From: Candidatus Vecturithrix granuli
Lineage (GTDB): Bacteria > Moduliflexota > Moduliflexia > Moduliflexales > Moduliflexaceae
DNA length: 64,000 bases
Direction: 5' to 3'
Assembly: GCA_000739535.1 (NCBI GenBank)
Contig: DF820466.1
Coordinates: forward strand, 146,573-210,572
The stretch's first letter is position 1, and each line of letters starts with the position of its first letter. Below, piece after piece: positions 43,619 through 54,096 of this stretch. Under the pieces are notes generated by a model that worked only from the letters and a program-made list of their open reading frames with translations, was not told the DNA's origin and did not search any database. A program made the position numbers and the translations under genes.

Positions 43619-44653
43619 ATGAAGATTTTGTGTATTCTGAATCCGATTGCAGGAGGGGGAAGAACTGCGGCGCAGGTCTCTGCAGCGATTCACCATATTT
43701 TTCGAGATGCCGGGATCGAGTATGATATCGTATATACGCAGCATTCCGGAGATGGATTGGCGATTGCAAAACATGCCGAGAAAAATGCCTATAGTCATGT
43801 GATCGCTGTCGGAGGCGACGGAACCATCAATGAAATTGCTACAGGTCTTATCGGAACAGATCTTATTCTCGCCATTATCCCCGTTGGCTCAGGTAATGGA
43901 TTAGCGCGGGCCTTACAGATTCCTTTCGACTATCAGGAAGCTTGCCAACTGCTGCTGCACGGGACGTCTAGAGCAATTGATGTCGGGCAGGTCAACGATC
44001 GCTATTTTTTTGCCACATCCGGGATCGGGTTTGATGCGTATGTTGGGAAGCAGTATAATGAACACCTCGGACATTCCAGAGGGATTCTGCCCTATTTTCA
44101 GATTGCGGCCACAGAATATTTTCACTACACGCCCCAGAAAATCACGCTTGAATATCAAGGAAAGACCTTTACCTGCACCCCTTTTGTGCTCACGGTCGCC
44201 AATGTCGAACAATATGGCGGCGGGGCCATTATTGCCCCGGAGGCCGCGCCGGATGACGGATTGTTTGACGTGGTCATTATCCCTCAAACGCCGCTGCTCA
44301 AAACTGTCTATCATCTGCCCCGGCTTTTTAACGGGACAATTGATACCCTACCGGATTTTATCACACACAAAACCGCCGCGTTGACGATTACGCGCCCTGA
44401 ACCTGGACCAGTGCATGTTGACGGAGAAACCTTTCTTGCCGGACAATCGCTGGAATATACCCTGCTCCCTCAAGCACTGCGTATTCAGGTGCCTGAAAAA
44501 ACGGTTCCCCGGTCAACGCCTAAAAAGCCAGGCAAGTCATTTTCTGGAAATACGCTTGAATTGTTAGAAAAGCTCTCGCGATTAAAAGATCGAGGTATTC
44601 TGACCGATGAAGAATTTGAGGAACAAAAGCGCAAGCTTTTAGAGCGATTGTAA
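43619..44653 (+). CDS. Diacylglycerol/sphingosine-kinase-family lipid kinase with SHOCT tail
   Basis: A 344-residue DAGK_cat protein of the DgkB/YegS/LCB5 superfamily, which phosphorylates lipid hydroxyls with ATP. Signature segments are ILNPIAGGGRTA at about 6-17, VGGDGTINEIATGL near 62-75, PVGSGNGLARAL near 87-98, and the C-terminal PEPGPVHVDGETF. After residue ~300 comes a linker and a SHOCT module (LLEKLSRLKDRGILTDEEFEEQKRKLLERL), absent from ordinary family members (about 290-310 residues). It starts 2 nt after the DUF697/SHOCT gene, so the pair is cotranscribed. Lipid substrate unknown. Confidence 0.9.
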   Translation: MKILCILNPIAGGGRTAAQVSAAIHHIFRDAGIEYDIVYTQHSGDGLAIAKHAEKNAYSHVIAVGGDGTINEIATGLIGTDLILAIIPVGSGNGLARALQIPFDYQEACQLLLHGTSRAIDVGQVNDRYFFATSGIGFDAYVGKQYNEHLGHSRGILPYFQIAATEYFHYTPQKITLEYQGKTFTCTPFVLTVANVEQYGGGAIIAPEAAPDDGLFDVVIIPQTPLLKTVYHLPRLFNGTIDTLPDFITHKTAALTITRPEPGPVHVDGETFLAGQSLEYTLLPQALRIQVPEKTVPRSTPKKPGKSFSGNTLELLEKLSRLKDRGILTDEEFEEQKRKLLERL

Positions 44654-44661
44654 CAGTTTTA

Positions 44662-44686
44662 AGCCTGACGATTGATGCGTCAGGCT
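44662..44686. terminator. Hairpin between convergent genes
   Basis: AGCCTGACG and CGTCAGGCT form a perfect 9-bp stem with a 7-nt loop, 8 nt after the lipid-kinase stop and 12 nt before the mntP 3' end. It is preceded by TTTT-A and lacks a strong T-run, so it is a moderate bidirectional terminator candidate. Confidence 0.5.
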
Positions 44687-44698
44687 CCGCGGAGAATT

Positions 44699-45274
44699 TC
44701 AGGATGAGAAGACGCCATGGTCGCGTAAGATATTCAGGCCAATCAGCCAGAGCATGCTCCCGCCAGCAATTTCGGCATACATGACCAGATGCGAAAAGCG
44801 ACAGATCATTTTCCCCAGGTGCAGCCCTAACACGGTAAATCCCATTGCCACAATTCCGATAATCACGGCCGGCAAAAAAATTGTGACGTCAAGCATCGCC
44901 AGACTTAATCCAACGGCTAAAGCGTCAATGCTTACTGCTATCGAAAGCATCACCAGCGTCATCCCTCTGGTTGGATCCTTTTTTGAGCAACTATTTTTTT
45001 CCTGGGCAAAGGCTTCTTTGATCATGTGTCCGCCGACAAACAGGAGGAGCGCGCAAGCGACCCAATGATCATAATCAGCGATAAAACTGCGAACCATCGA
45101 ACCGCCGCCCCAGCCGAATATGGGCATTAACGCCTGAAACAAACCGAAGTGCCAGGAGAGTCGAAACGTTTGTCGAAAATTGACGGTTTTTAAATTCAGC
45201 CCAATCGCTACCGCGACAGCAAAAGCATCCATTGCCAGAGCGACGGCAAGCGTAAATGTGTGCAGGAAGGTCAT
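44699..45274 (-). CDS. mntP: Manganese efflux pump MntP
   Basis: A 191-residue six-helix inner-membrane exporter of the MntP family (DUF204). Two inverted half-repeats each carry the conserved Asp motif: ALAMDAFAVAVAIGL near residue 16 and AVSIDALAVGLSLAM near 118. The intervening FGLFQALMPIFGWGGG is also typical. It removes excess Mn(II). It starts 3 nt after the DUF1667 stop and so seems attached to the glycerol operon. No yybP-ykoY riboswitch-like leader is possible in that gap. Confidence 0.93.
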   Translation of the reverse strand: MTFLHTFTLAVALAMDAFAVAVAIGLNLKTVNFRQTFRLSWHFGLFQALMPIFGWGGGSMVRSFIADYDHWVACALLLFVGGHMIKEAFAQEKNSCSKKDPTRGMTLVMLSIAVSIDALAVGLSLAMLDVTIFLPAVIIGIVAMGFTVLGLHLGKMICRFSHLVMYAEIAGGSMLWLIGLNILRDHGVFSS

Positions 45275-45277
45275 AGA

Positions 45278-45661
45278 TCAGCATCCTTCCTCGATGGTTT
45301 CCAGATTACGGGTGGTGATCACATCTATTCCGGTTCCGGCAAAATTTCTGATGACTGGTGTTCCAATCTGCAAAGGAGCTTCCAATTGTAAGCGATAAAT
45401 AGCGTTGAGCAAGGCGTTGATATGTTTGATTGGAATCGGCTCACTGGTGCGCACCGGAATGCGTTTCATCACCCCATGTTCGATGGAGGCGGTAGCGGTC
45501 ACCATACGGCGCGGATCATAATATTCCTGTCGTGCATACTCAATGCCGCGCTTACACGAATGATGATACACCGCTTTGATGTCGCCGTTTTCAATTTCCA
45601 ATTCCAGGCGACATCCTAACGGACAGGTAATACAGACCATTTCTTTGAGTTCTACTGCCAT
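45278..45661 (-). CDS. DUF1667 iron-sulfur-type protein of glycerol operon
   Basis: A 127-residue DUF1667 protein. The N-terminal CITCPLGCRLEL and the later HHSCKRGIEYA supply four conserved cysteines that probably hold an Fe-S cluster. The rest (RMVTATASIEHG..., RIPVRTSEPIPI) is typical of the family. DUF1667 genes regularly follow glpA-like and FAD/NAD oxidoreductase genes, as here, and the product is thought to be an electron-transfer partner of that glycerol-3-phosphate oxidation complex. A 150-nt gap with a hairpin repeat separates it from the oxidoreductase gene. GGAGAAG precedes the start. Confidence 0.88.
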   Translation of the reverse strand: MAVELKEMVCITCPLGCRLELEIENGDIKAVYHHSCKRGIEYARQEYYDPRRMVTATASIEHGVMKRIPVRTSEPIPIKHINALLNAIYRLQLEAPLQIGTPVIRNFAGTGIDVITTRNLETIEEGC

Positions 45662-45681
45662 TGTGTAAAGCTTCTCCTGGG

Positions 45682-45785
45682 AAACTACTAGGATTTCGTG
45701 TAGGAAGGATTCCTGACAACGAATTGGTTGGCGTGAACCGAACCCTGCCTCTAAGAATCCTTCCTACACAAAATCCTTGTAGTTT
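45682..45785. repeat. ACTACAAGGATT-family hairpin inside glycerol operon
   Basis: Arms beginning AAACTACTAGGATTT (45682) and ending AAATCCTTGTAGTTT (45785) pair over ~31 nt with two mismatches. An inner loop of ~40 nt contains a smaller TTGGTT/AACCGAA dyad. The second inward AGGATT is conserved. Confidence 0.85.
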
Positions 45786-45812
45786 CATTGTGTCGGTTTT
45801 TATCACGATTTT

Positions 45813-47087
45813 TCAAAAAGCTGAGAGTTGTTCTTCAATACTTACCTCGATTTGCGCCGGGATGTCTTCGCGCTTGCCCAGCATGTCCTCGGGGGGCAGC
45901 GTAAGATGGATCATTTCAGAGGGCTGCACCTGACGTAATTTTTTGCGCTTGATCACCGCGCCATCGGCCCTGATATTCAGAGAAACGTCGCGTCCGACAA
46001 TCAGCGGGCGCAAGAACAACATCACTTCCTGATGTGGGTCAATGCGGTTCGGCGTCAGATAGCGCACGTTATTGCCCGGCACAAGCCGCGTTTGTTTTTG
46101 ATTATGAGCGGGCCCGCGTTCTAAAAAGCGCAGCACTCCCTGCGCGCAGCGCCCGGATTCTTCACTGACAAAATCCACTAAATCGTGAACGTGCAGCACA
46201 TTGCCGCAGGCAAAAATCCCATCAACAGAGGTCATCAAGTCTGAGTCCACCAGCGGGCCGCCGGTAATATGACTTAACTTGACGCCCGCGTCAATCGAAA
46301 GTTCATTTTCCGGCACCAATCCTACGGATAAAAGCAGGGTATCGCACGCGAAAGTCTGCTTACTCTCCTCAATCACTTGCCGTCGTTCGTCAAGTTTGGC
46401 AATTTCGACGCCCGACACGCGGTCGCGGCCAAAAATATTGGTCACCACATGGGAAAGATAGAGCGGAATATCGAAATCGTCCAGACATTGCACAATATTG
46501 CGCACCAATCCGCCCGGATAGGGCATGATTTCCACGACGGCTTTGACTTTGACGCCCGACCACGTCAGGCGTCTGGCCATGATCAGGCCAATATCGCCGG
46601 AGCCGATAATCACGACTTCTTTGCCGGGCAGAATGCCGTACATATTCACGAGCTTTTGCGCAAATCCGGCCGTAAAAATGCCGGCCGGCCGCGTGCCCGG
46701 GATCGAGATATTGCCGCGATTGCGTTCGCGGCAGCCCATCGCCAGTACCACTGCTTTGCTGTCAATTTCCACGACCCCGAATCTCTGAGATAACCCAACC
46801 ACCTGACGTTCAGCGTGCAGTTCGGTGACTGAGGTCGCCAGATAGACATCAACGTTCGAGGCGTTAATACGTTCAATCAGTTTTTCGGCGTATTCAGGAC
46901 CGGTCAGATCAGCCTTAAAATGTCGTAATCCAAAACCATTATGAATACACTGCATTAAAATCCCGCCTAAGCTGGGTTCACGTTCCACTAAGGCCACGCG
47001 GCATCCGGCCTGCGATAATTCATACGCCGCCGACATCCCGGCCGGGCCGGCTCCAATCACAGTCACATCATATTCTTCCTTTCGCAT
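45813..47087 (-). CDS. NAD(P)/FAD-dependent oxidoreductase of glycerol operon
   Basis: A 424-residue flavoprotein of the pyridine nucleotide-disulfide oxidoreductase fold. The FAD-binding VIGAGPAGMSAAYELSQAG is at about 10-28. The NAD-binding VVIIGSGDIGLIMARRLTWSG lies near 159-179. The second FAD contact is VDGIFACGNVLHVHDLVDFVS near 287-307. There is no CxxxxC redox disulfide. In related operons this subunit passes electrons from the GlpA-like dehydrogenase to NAD or another acceptor. I start at ATG 47087, 5 nt after AGAGG, rather than the GTG two codons earlier. It begins 9 nt after the dehydrogenase stop. Confidence 0.9.
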   Translation of the reverse strand: MRKEEYDVTVIGAGPAGMSAAYELSQAGCRVALVEREPSLGGILMQCIHNGFGLRHFKADLTGPEYAEKLIERINASNVDVYLATSVTELHAERQVVGLSQRFGVVEIDSKAVVLAMGCRERNRGNISIPGTRPAGIFTAGFAQKLVNMYGILPGKEVVIIGSGDIGLIMARRLTWSGVKVKAVVEIMPYPGGLVRNIVQCLDDFDIPLYLSHVVTNIFGRDRVSGVEIAKLDERRQVIEESKQTFACDTLLLSVGLVPENELSIDAGVKLSHITGGPLVDSDLMTSVDGIFACGNVLHVHDLVDFVSEESGRCAQGVLRFLERGPAHNQKQTRLVPGNNVRYLTPNRIDPHQEVMLFLRPLIVGRDVSLNIRADGAVIKRKKLRQVQPSEMIHLTLPPEDMLGKREDIPAQIEVSIEEQLSAF

Positions 47088-47096
47088 AGACACCTC

Positions 47097-48542
47097 TTAT
47101 TCTTCCTGGATATTGGCTGATAATGCGCCTTGCACCAGATAGCTTTGCCCGCCCCGCTTTGTGATTTGCTCAAACGCCATCCCTGTTTCTCGTCGCAGGA
47201 TTTCCATGACGCGATACGTGCAGAATCCGCCCTGACAGCGCCCCATACCAGTGCGCGTCGCAAATTTGATCGCGTCAATTGTCGTATGTCCCTGGCGAAT
47301 CGCATGTACGATTTCAGCCTCGCTCACTTTTTCACAGCGGCAGACCACACTGCCATAAGCCGGGTTTTCTTCAATCAGGGCGTCTAATTCGGTCAGGTCT
47401 AATTGACGGATCTTTTTTTTACGCGGTCGGTACGGATCGTAGTCCGGATCTTCGACGAGTTGGACGCCGGCCTTTAACAGAAGATCCTTGACCATTTCAG
47501 CAATCGCCGGAGCCGCGGTCAAACCTGGCGATTGAATGCCTGCCACTTGAATCAGAGTCGGAACTTTTTGGCTGCGGGCAATGTAGAAATCATCGCCTTT
47601 GATGGTTGGACGCAGGCCGACAAATTGCGTGATAATGTCTTTGAGTTGGATGCCTGCCACCATCTGGCGCACTTGTTCCAAAATTTGTTCCATCCCGGCG
47701 GTTGTGGTTGCTCGATCTTCTTTATCATCAATTTCTACGGCGGTCGGGCCGATCATGAGCGTACCTTCCACCGTCGGAATCACTAAAATCCCTTTCGAAG
47801 TTTTGGTGGGTACCGGAAAGATCACAGATTTCACGATACTCCCGACCCGTTTATCTAAAAGTAATTCTTCCCCTTTTCTGGGAGTAATCGTGAACTCTTC
47901 CGCCCCTGCGAGCTGGCTGATCATGTCAGCGTAGAGACCAGCGGCATTGACCACAAAACGCGCTGTAAACTCTTTCGAACCGCTCAACACGCGCAAGCCG
48001 CCGCCGACAGGTTCAATGGCTTCTACCGGGGTATTGGTAAACAATTCTAACCCATTTTTTTGCGCATTCTCAACTATCGCAAAGATCATCTCATACGGTT
48101 CCACAATCCCGCCGGTTGGGGCATAAATGGCTTCACGAATGTCAGGGGTCAAGTTCGGTTCCATTTCTAACGCCCGTTCACCGGAGATCAATTGTAAATA
48201 CGGCACGTGATTTTTCACGCCCTGGAAATAAAACGCCTCGATCTGCTGGACTTGTTCGTCGTTCATGGCGACCATAAGAATGCCGCTGCGCCGGAACGGG
48301 AAATTGAGTTCCTGGGAATATTGTTCGTACAGCAGGTTGCCGCGCGCACACAATTTCCCTTTGAGCGATCCCGGTTTTTCGTGAAATCCGGCATGAACGA
48401 TCCCGGAATTCGATTTGGAGACGCCAAAAGACACATCCGCTTCTTTTTCCAGCAAGGCGACTCGCAGTTGGTAGCGGCAAAGCTGCCGCGCAATGGACGA
48501 ACCGGTAATCCCTGCGCCGATAATGATCACGTCATATTCCAT
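47097..48542 (-). CDS. glpA: GlpA-like glycerol-3-phosphate dehydrogenase with BFD [2Fe-2S] domain
   Basis: A 481-residue FAD enzyme that oxidises glycerol-3-phosphate to dihydroxyacetone phosphate. The FAD-binding motif DVIIIGAGITGSSIARQLCRYQ opens the protein, followed by the DAO fold with FVVNAAGLYAD near 196. The C-terminal ~85 residues are a BFD-like [2Fe-2S] domain, with CRC near 408 and RCQGGFC near 442. This is the short GlpA/LhgO-like form used with a separate NAD/FAD subunit and DUF1667, rather than the E. coli GlpABC set. Spacing: 12 nt after glpK, 9 nt before the oxidoreductase. Confidence 0.88.
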   Translation of the reverse strand: MEYDVIIIGAGITGSSIARQLCRYQLRVALLEKEADVSFGVSKSNSGIVHAGFHEKPGSLKGKLCARGNLLYEQYSQELNFPFRRSGILMVAMNDEQVQQIEAFYFQGVKNHVPYLQLISGERALEMEPNLTPDIREAIYAPTGGIVEPYEMIFAIVENAQKNGLELFTNTPVEAIEPVGGGLRVLSGSKEFTARFVVNAAGLYADMISQLAGAEEFTITPRKGEELLLDKRVGSIVKSVIFPVPTKTSKGILVIPTVEGTLMIGPTAVEIDDKEDRATTTAGMEQILEQVRQMVAGIQLKDIITQFVGLRPTIKGDDFYIARSQKVPTLIQVAGIQSPGLTAAPAIAEMVKDLLLKAGVQLVEDPDYDPYRPRKKKIRQLDLTELDALIEENPAYGSVVCRCEKVSEAEIVHAIRQGHTTIDAIKFATRTGMGRCQGGFCTYRVMEILRRETGMAFEQITKRGGQSYLVQGALSANIQEE

Positions 48543-48554
48543 AACACCCTCGCT

Positions 48555-50139
<1,585 letters not shown>

Positions 50140-50205
50140 ATCTCATGTAAAATCTATGATCCTTTGTACTCATAACCGATATTATTCCAGAAACTCAGAA
50201 CGGTT

Positions 50206-51369
50206 TTATTTTGGCAAGGAAAAAGATTCCGAAATCGAGATGTCTGGCAAGGTGAATCTGAATGTCGAGCCTTTGCCAACTTCACTCTCTACCCAGATAT
50301 TGCCGCCGCATTTCTGCAAGAATGCTTTACAGAGAATCAAGCCTAATCCCGTGCCTTTTTCGCCAGCCGTGCCAGGTTGCCAGTATCCCGCACCAGGTTG
50401 AAACAACGCTGCAAGCTGTTCGGCAGGAATACCTGTGCCGGTATCCGCAATAACTACTTCGAGTATCTGCTCTCTGAACGCGGCTGAGAGTTCAACCACG
50501 CCGCCAACCGGTGTAAATTTGATCGCATTGGAAAGTAAATTTCGAATAACCGTGTCCACAAGTTTCACATCCGTACTCAGAACGATCCGTTCCTGAGTGA
50601 GCAATGTGAGAAGAATCTGTTTTTGTTGAGCCTGGGGCCTGAACAGGGCAAGGTTTTTAGCGAGAATGAGTTGAATATCAACCACTTGAGGGTGGATTTC
50701 GATCAGCCCTTGCTGGATTTTGGCCCAGGTGAACAGATTTTGAAGCAGGGCATGATAATTTTCTACCGCAGCCTGTAATTGATCCGCTGTCGATGGAATC
50801 TCATCATATCGTTTGTTGTAAACATCTTGTTTAATCTGCTCTGCCAGAGTAAAAATTCCGGCAAAGGGGCTTTGCAAATCGTGAGAAATGATAGAAATAA
50901 ATTGATCCTTGCTGGCATTTAACTCGCGTAATTGTTCGCGCTGCTCTTTAATGAGCGCGTTCTGTTCTTGAAGCTGCTGATACTGCTTGCGAATCAGCAG
51001 ATGAGCATTCACGCGCGCCAGCACTTCTTCAGCGTGAAACGGTTTGGTCACGTAATCCACGCCGCCGACCTTGAATCCTTTCATTCTGTGCGCCATGTCT
51101 GCAAGCGCGGTCATGAAAATGACCGGAATATCCCGGGTATCCTTACGGGCCTTTAATTGTTGACAGGTTTCGAATCCGTCCATGCCAGGCATCATGACAT
51201 CCAGCAGAATAATATCCGGCTGAAACAGTGAGGTAATCTCGAGAGTTTCTTCCCCGCTTTGAGCCACGGCAATCTCAATTTGATGCTCTTTGAATGCTTC
51301 GATGAGTACCTGGAGATTTTCAGGAGTATCATCAACAAGCAAAATATGGCTTTTTTCATGGTTTGTCAT
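50206..51369 (-). CDS. Receiver-histidine kinase (REC-HisKA-HATPase)
   Basis: A 387-residue cytoplasmic protein. A receiver (about 8-125) with acceptor Asp in ILLDVMMPGMDG near 57 is followed by a coiled-coil linker. HisKA follows with the phosphoacceptor in IISHDLQSPFAGI near 168, then the N box (NLLSNAIKFTPVGG), G1 (ADTGTGIP) and G2 (GEKGTGLGLIL). Receiver-first kinases are usually phosphorylated by an upstream hybrid kinase. The preceding gene is such a kinase, and the two overlap by 14 nt. Start MTNHEKSH is chosen (GAGGG upstream); MRET 4 codons earlier is possible. Confidence 0.92.
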   Translation of the reverse strand: MTNHEKSHILLVDDTPENLQVLIEAFKEHQIEIAVAQSGEETLEITSLFQPDIILLDVMMPGMDGFETCQQLKARKDTRDIPVIFMTALADMAHRMKGFKVGGVDYVTKPFHAEEVLARVNAHLLIRKQYQQLQEQNALIKEQREQLRELNASKDQFISIISHDLQSPFAGIFTLAEQIKQDVYNKRYDEIPSTADQLQAAVENYHALLQNLFTWAKIQQGLIEIHPQVVDIQLILAKNLALFRPQAQQKQILLTLLTQERIVLSTDVKLVDTVIRNLLSNAIKFTPVGGVVELSAAFREQILEVVIADTGTGIPAEQLAALFQPGAGYWQPGTAGEKGTGLGLILCKAFLQKCGGNIWVESEVGKGSTFRFTLPDISISESFSLPK

Positions 51370-53914
51370 TGTTTCCCTCATGTTGTTGTAAATGTTGCGT
51401 AATACACTCAGAAATTTTTCGAAACTGAAAACGGTCTGTGAATCTTTCAATCTGAACAATAAACGGAAGATAGTCAGGGTTCTTTGCTTTTAATGTGGAT
51501 GTATATTTCTGAAGTCCCGTAATACATTGCATATTCGCTAATTTCAGCAATTCCTGCAATTCCACCTTTGTGGGAATGGCTGGCAGGAGCGTTTCACATG
51601 GTTGCGACAAATCCAGAGCAGGAGTGCTCGCCTGTTCCGGAGCATAGATCCATTCCAGACCTGAGTGTTGTTTGATTTTCTCCAACAAAAGTTCAAATTG
51701 GACCGGTTTTCGCAAAAAATCATTTCCTCCGGTCGCCAGAAATTGCTGTTCAAGGTGTTGAATGCTGGCAGCCGACACCCCGATCACAATCACCGCATGT
51801 CCGCCGGGTAACTGTCGAAGTCTTCTGGTTGCCTCAAGCCCGTCAATGCTCGGCATCCTTATATCTATTAAAATCAGATCAGGATGAAAGCTCTCAAATT
51901 TTTCCAACACATCCTGTCCATTAAGAGCTTCCGTCACCTCAAACCCAAGGGAGAGCAGAAATTCTTTCAGCATACTTCGATTGTCCTGATTATCATCTGC
52001 CAGCAAGATTCGAAGCGCTCCCTGTTTTCTATCGGCGGCAGATAACCTGAATCCGATAATATTCAAGCGAGGTGTCTCCTGTGACAACTTGTTGACATGC
52101 TCTTTGCACGGCAAACACAGGTCAAACCAGAAAAGGCTGCCTTCGCCCGGCCTGCTTTGGACGTGAAGAGTACTTCCTATCAAACGAGCAATCCGTTGAC
52201 TGATCGTCAATCCCAATCCCGTGCCTTCTTTCTGTAACCGGGCTATCCCTACCTGATGAAACGGTTCAAAAATCTCCTGAATTTTTTCCTCCGGGATACC
52301 GATACCTGTGTCTTCAACCTCGAAACGAAGCCTTGCCGGTTGAAAACCGGCAGGAGCTGGTGGTGTAAAAGGCGTTTCATTGGTCTTACCTTCTGCTTGA
52401 GGGATCACGCGCAGCACGACCTGCCCCTTTTCCGTAAATTTCACAGCGTTACTCAATAGGTTCAACAGGATCTGGCGCAGACGTTTTTCGTCGCCATAAA
52501 CAATCTGGGGAATCTCAGGATTTTCCTGGTAGAGAAATGCAATGCCTTTCTGGGAAGCGCGAATCTGGATCATCTCCACAACGGTTTTGAGCGAGGAGGT
52601 TAATTCGAATTCCGCCCAATCTAACTCAATTTTCCCGGCTTCGATTTTTGACAGGTCTAAAATGTCGTTGATCAGGGTTAATAAATGTTCTCCACTCTTG
52701 TGAATCACCGCAATCGCATGGCGTTGTTTATCGGAAAGCGCAGTGTCGCGCTGAAGAATCTGCGTATAGCCTAAAATTCCGTTCAGAGGAGTGCGCAGTT
52801 CGTGGCTCATATTGGCCAGAAATTCACTTTTGGCATGATTGGCCGCTTCAGCCCGTTCTTTTGCCTGTTTGAGAGATTCTTCCATCTGTTTTCGTTCATT
52901 AATGGGCACATATAATTCGAGGATCGCCATCGGCTGATTCTGCTCATCGTTGATCGGAGTTGTAATTGTCTGAAACCAATTTTTGTGTTGATGGATATCG
53001 CTCAATTCTTTTTCAGAAACAGTGTTCACTTTTCCCTCTCGCCTGTCGAGTTGAAAGATGGGTGTGTTTTTTTCCGTCTGATATTCAGGAAAAATGTCGT
53101 GATACGCTTTCCCCTCAATCGGTCCGAACATCTGCTTCATGACATGATTCACCCACAGAATGGTCGAAGTGTTTGACATGACAATCAGGCCGGCCCCAAT
53201 ATTGTGCGTCACAGTTTCCAAACGATCCCGTTCAATACGTAAAGCGCGTTCAACCTGAAGGCGGCGTTTGATTTGCAGATTCAGCAGGAAAATACTTCCG
53301 AAAGAGAGGATAAACGCCGTGATATTTCCCAGAATCACAATGAAAAAATTCTGCTGCGACGTGGCTTGCGATTTTTCGAGCACGCTTACCAGCAGGATAT
53401 TTTCTTTCGCAGTGATCTCCGCCAGCACGTGTTGGATGTCTTCGAGAAAAAACTGAACAGGCGTCAACTTCTCACCTTGAAACTCAGGAACGGCCTCCGC
53501 CGTTTTTCGAATCTCAAGCACTCTCTGTAACGTTTCCAATTCTCTTTCAACTAAAGCCTCAAACCGGTCTAATTCGTCGTAGTCTCCGTTGGTGCTCTCA
53601 AGTAATTGACGTAATTGTCGGATTTCCTGGCGTATGATCGGGCGATTATGTAAGAAGATTTGCAAATGTTCTTCTTGACCAGTCAGAAGAAAATCACGGT
53701 GGCTGACAAGAGCGATATTCAGGTTTGCTTCCATCCGTCGCAGTAACTCAACGGTTTTATAGATGTTGAGTTTTTCTTGATCGCTCCGGTGTAACTCGTT
53801 CATATTCTGGTAGATCATCACGTCAATCCCTAGGGTAATCAAGATCAGAATCGCCCCGGCAAATCCGAGATAGACAATGATTTTTGAATGAGAACTTCCT
53901 GGCGGCATGTCCAT
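51356..53914 (-). CDS. CHASE3-type membrane hybrid histidine kinase
   Basis: An 852-residue inner-membrane kinase. TM1 is near 12-32 (VYLGFAGAILILITLGIDVMI). A four-helix CHASE3-like periplasmic domain (about 35-190) precedes TM2 near 197-215. A PAS domain (about 235-350) is followed by HisKA with the acceptor in MSHELRTPLNGILGY near 377, then HATPase (EDTGIGIP, KEGTGLGLTI). A receiver near 640-760 has DLILIDIRMPSIDG. A helical tail of ~85 residues lacks an Hpt histidine but resembles tails seen on other hybrid kinases. It is the upstream partner of the REC-kinase at 50206-51369. Confidence 0.93.
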   Translation of the reverse strand: MDMPPGSSHSKIIVYLGFAGAILILITLGIDVMIYQNMNELHRSDQEKLNIYKTVELLRRMEANLNIALVSHRDFLLTGQEEHLQIFLHNRPIIRQEIRQLRQLLESTNGDYDELDRFEALVERELETLQRVLEIRKTAEAVPEFQGEKLTPVQFFLEDIQHVLAEITAKENILLVSVLEKSQATSQQNFFIVILGNITAFILSFGSIFLLNLQIKRRLQVERALRIERDRLETVTHNIGAGLIVMSNTSTILWVNHVMKQMFGPIEGKAYHDIFPEYQTEKNTPIFQLDRREGKVNTVSEKELSDIHQHKNWFQTITTPINDEQNQPMAILELYVPINERKQMEESLKQAKERAEAANHAKSEFLANMSHELRTPLNGILGYTQILQRDTALSDKQRHAIAVIHKSGEHLLTLINDILDLSKIEAGKIELDWAEFELTSSLKTVVEMIQIRASQKGIAFLYQENPEIPQIVYGDEKRLRQILLNLLSNAVKFTEKGQVVLRVIPQAEGKTNETPFTPPAPAGFQPARLRFEVEDTGIGIPEEKIQEIFEPFHQVGIARLQKEGTGLGLTISQRIARLIGSTLHVQSRPGEGSLFWFDLCLPCKEHVNKLSQETPRLNIIGFRLSAADRKQGALRILLADDNQDNRSMLKEFLLSLGFEVTEALNGQDVLEKFESFHPDLILIDIRMPSIDGLEATRRLRQLPGGHAVIVIGVSAASIQHLEQQFLATGGNDFLRKPVQFELLLEKIKQHSGLEWIYAPEQASTPALDLSQPCETLLPAIPTKVELQELLKLANMQCITGLQKYTSTLKAKNPDYLPFIVQIERFTDRFQFRKISECITQHLQQHEGNNDKP

Positions 53915-54096
53915 ATTTTTTCTCCCATGCAGCGGTAAAATTGGTGTGTTACAGCATAATGCTGTACTTCAAGACACAGCGCATTTTCATCGAGCGCGTT
54001 TGAACGCAGATGACCGCGATGTTTGTTGGTTTGTCACCTGAATCAGGTCTAAAGTTCCCACTCCTCATCAGAAAAAATCGGCGGCTCATCATCGGG

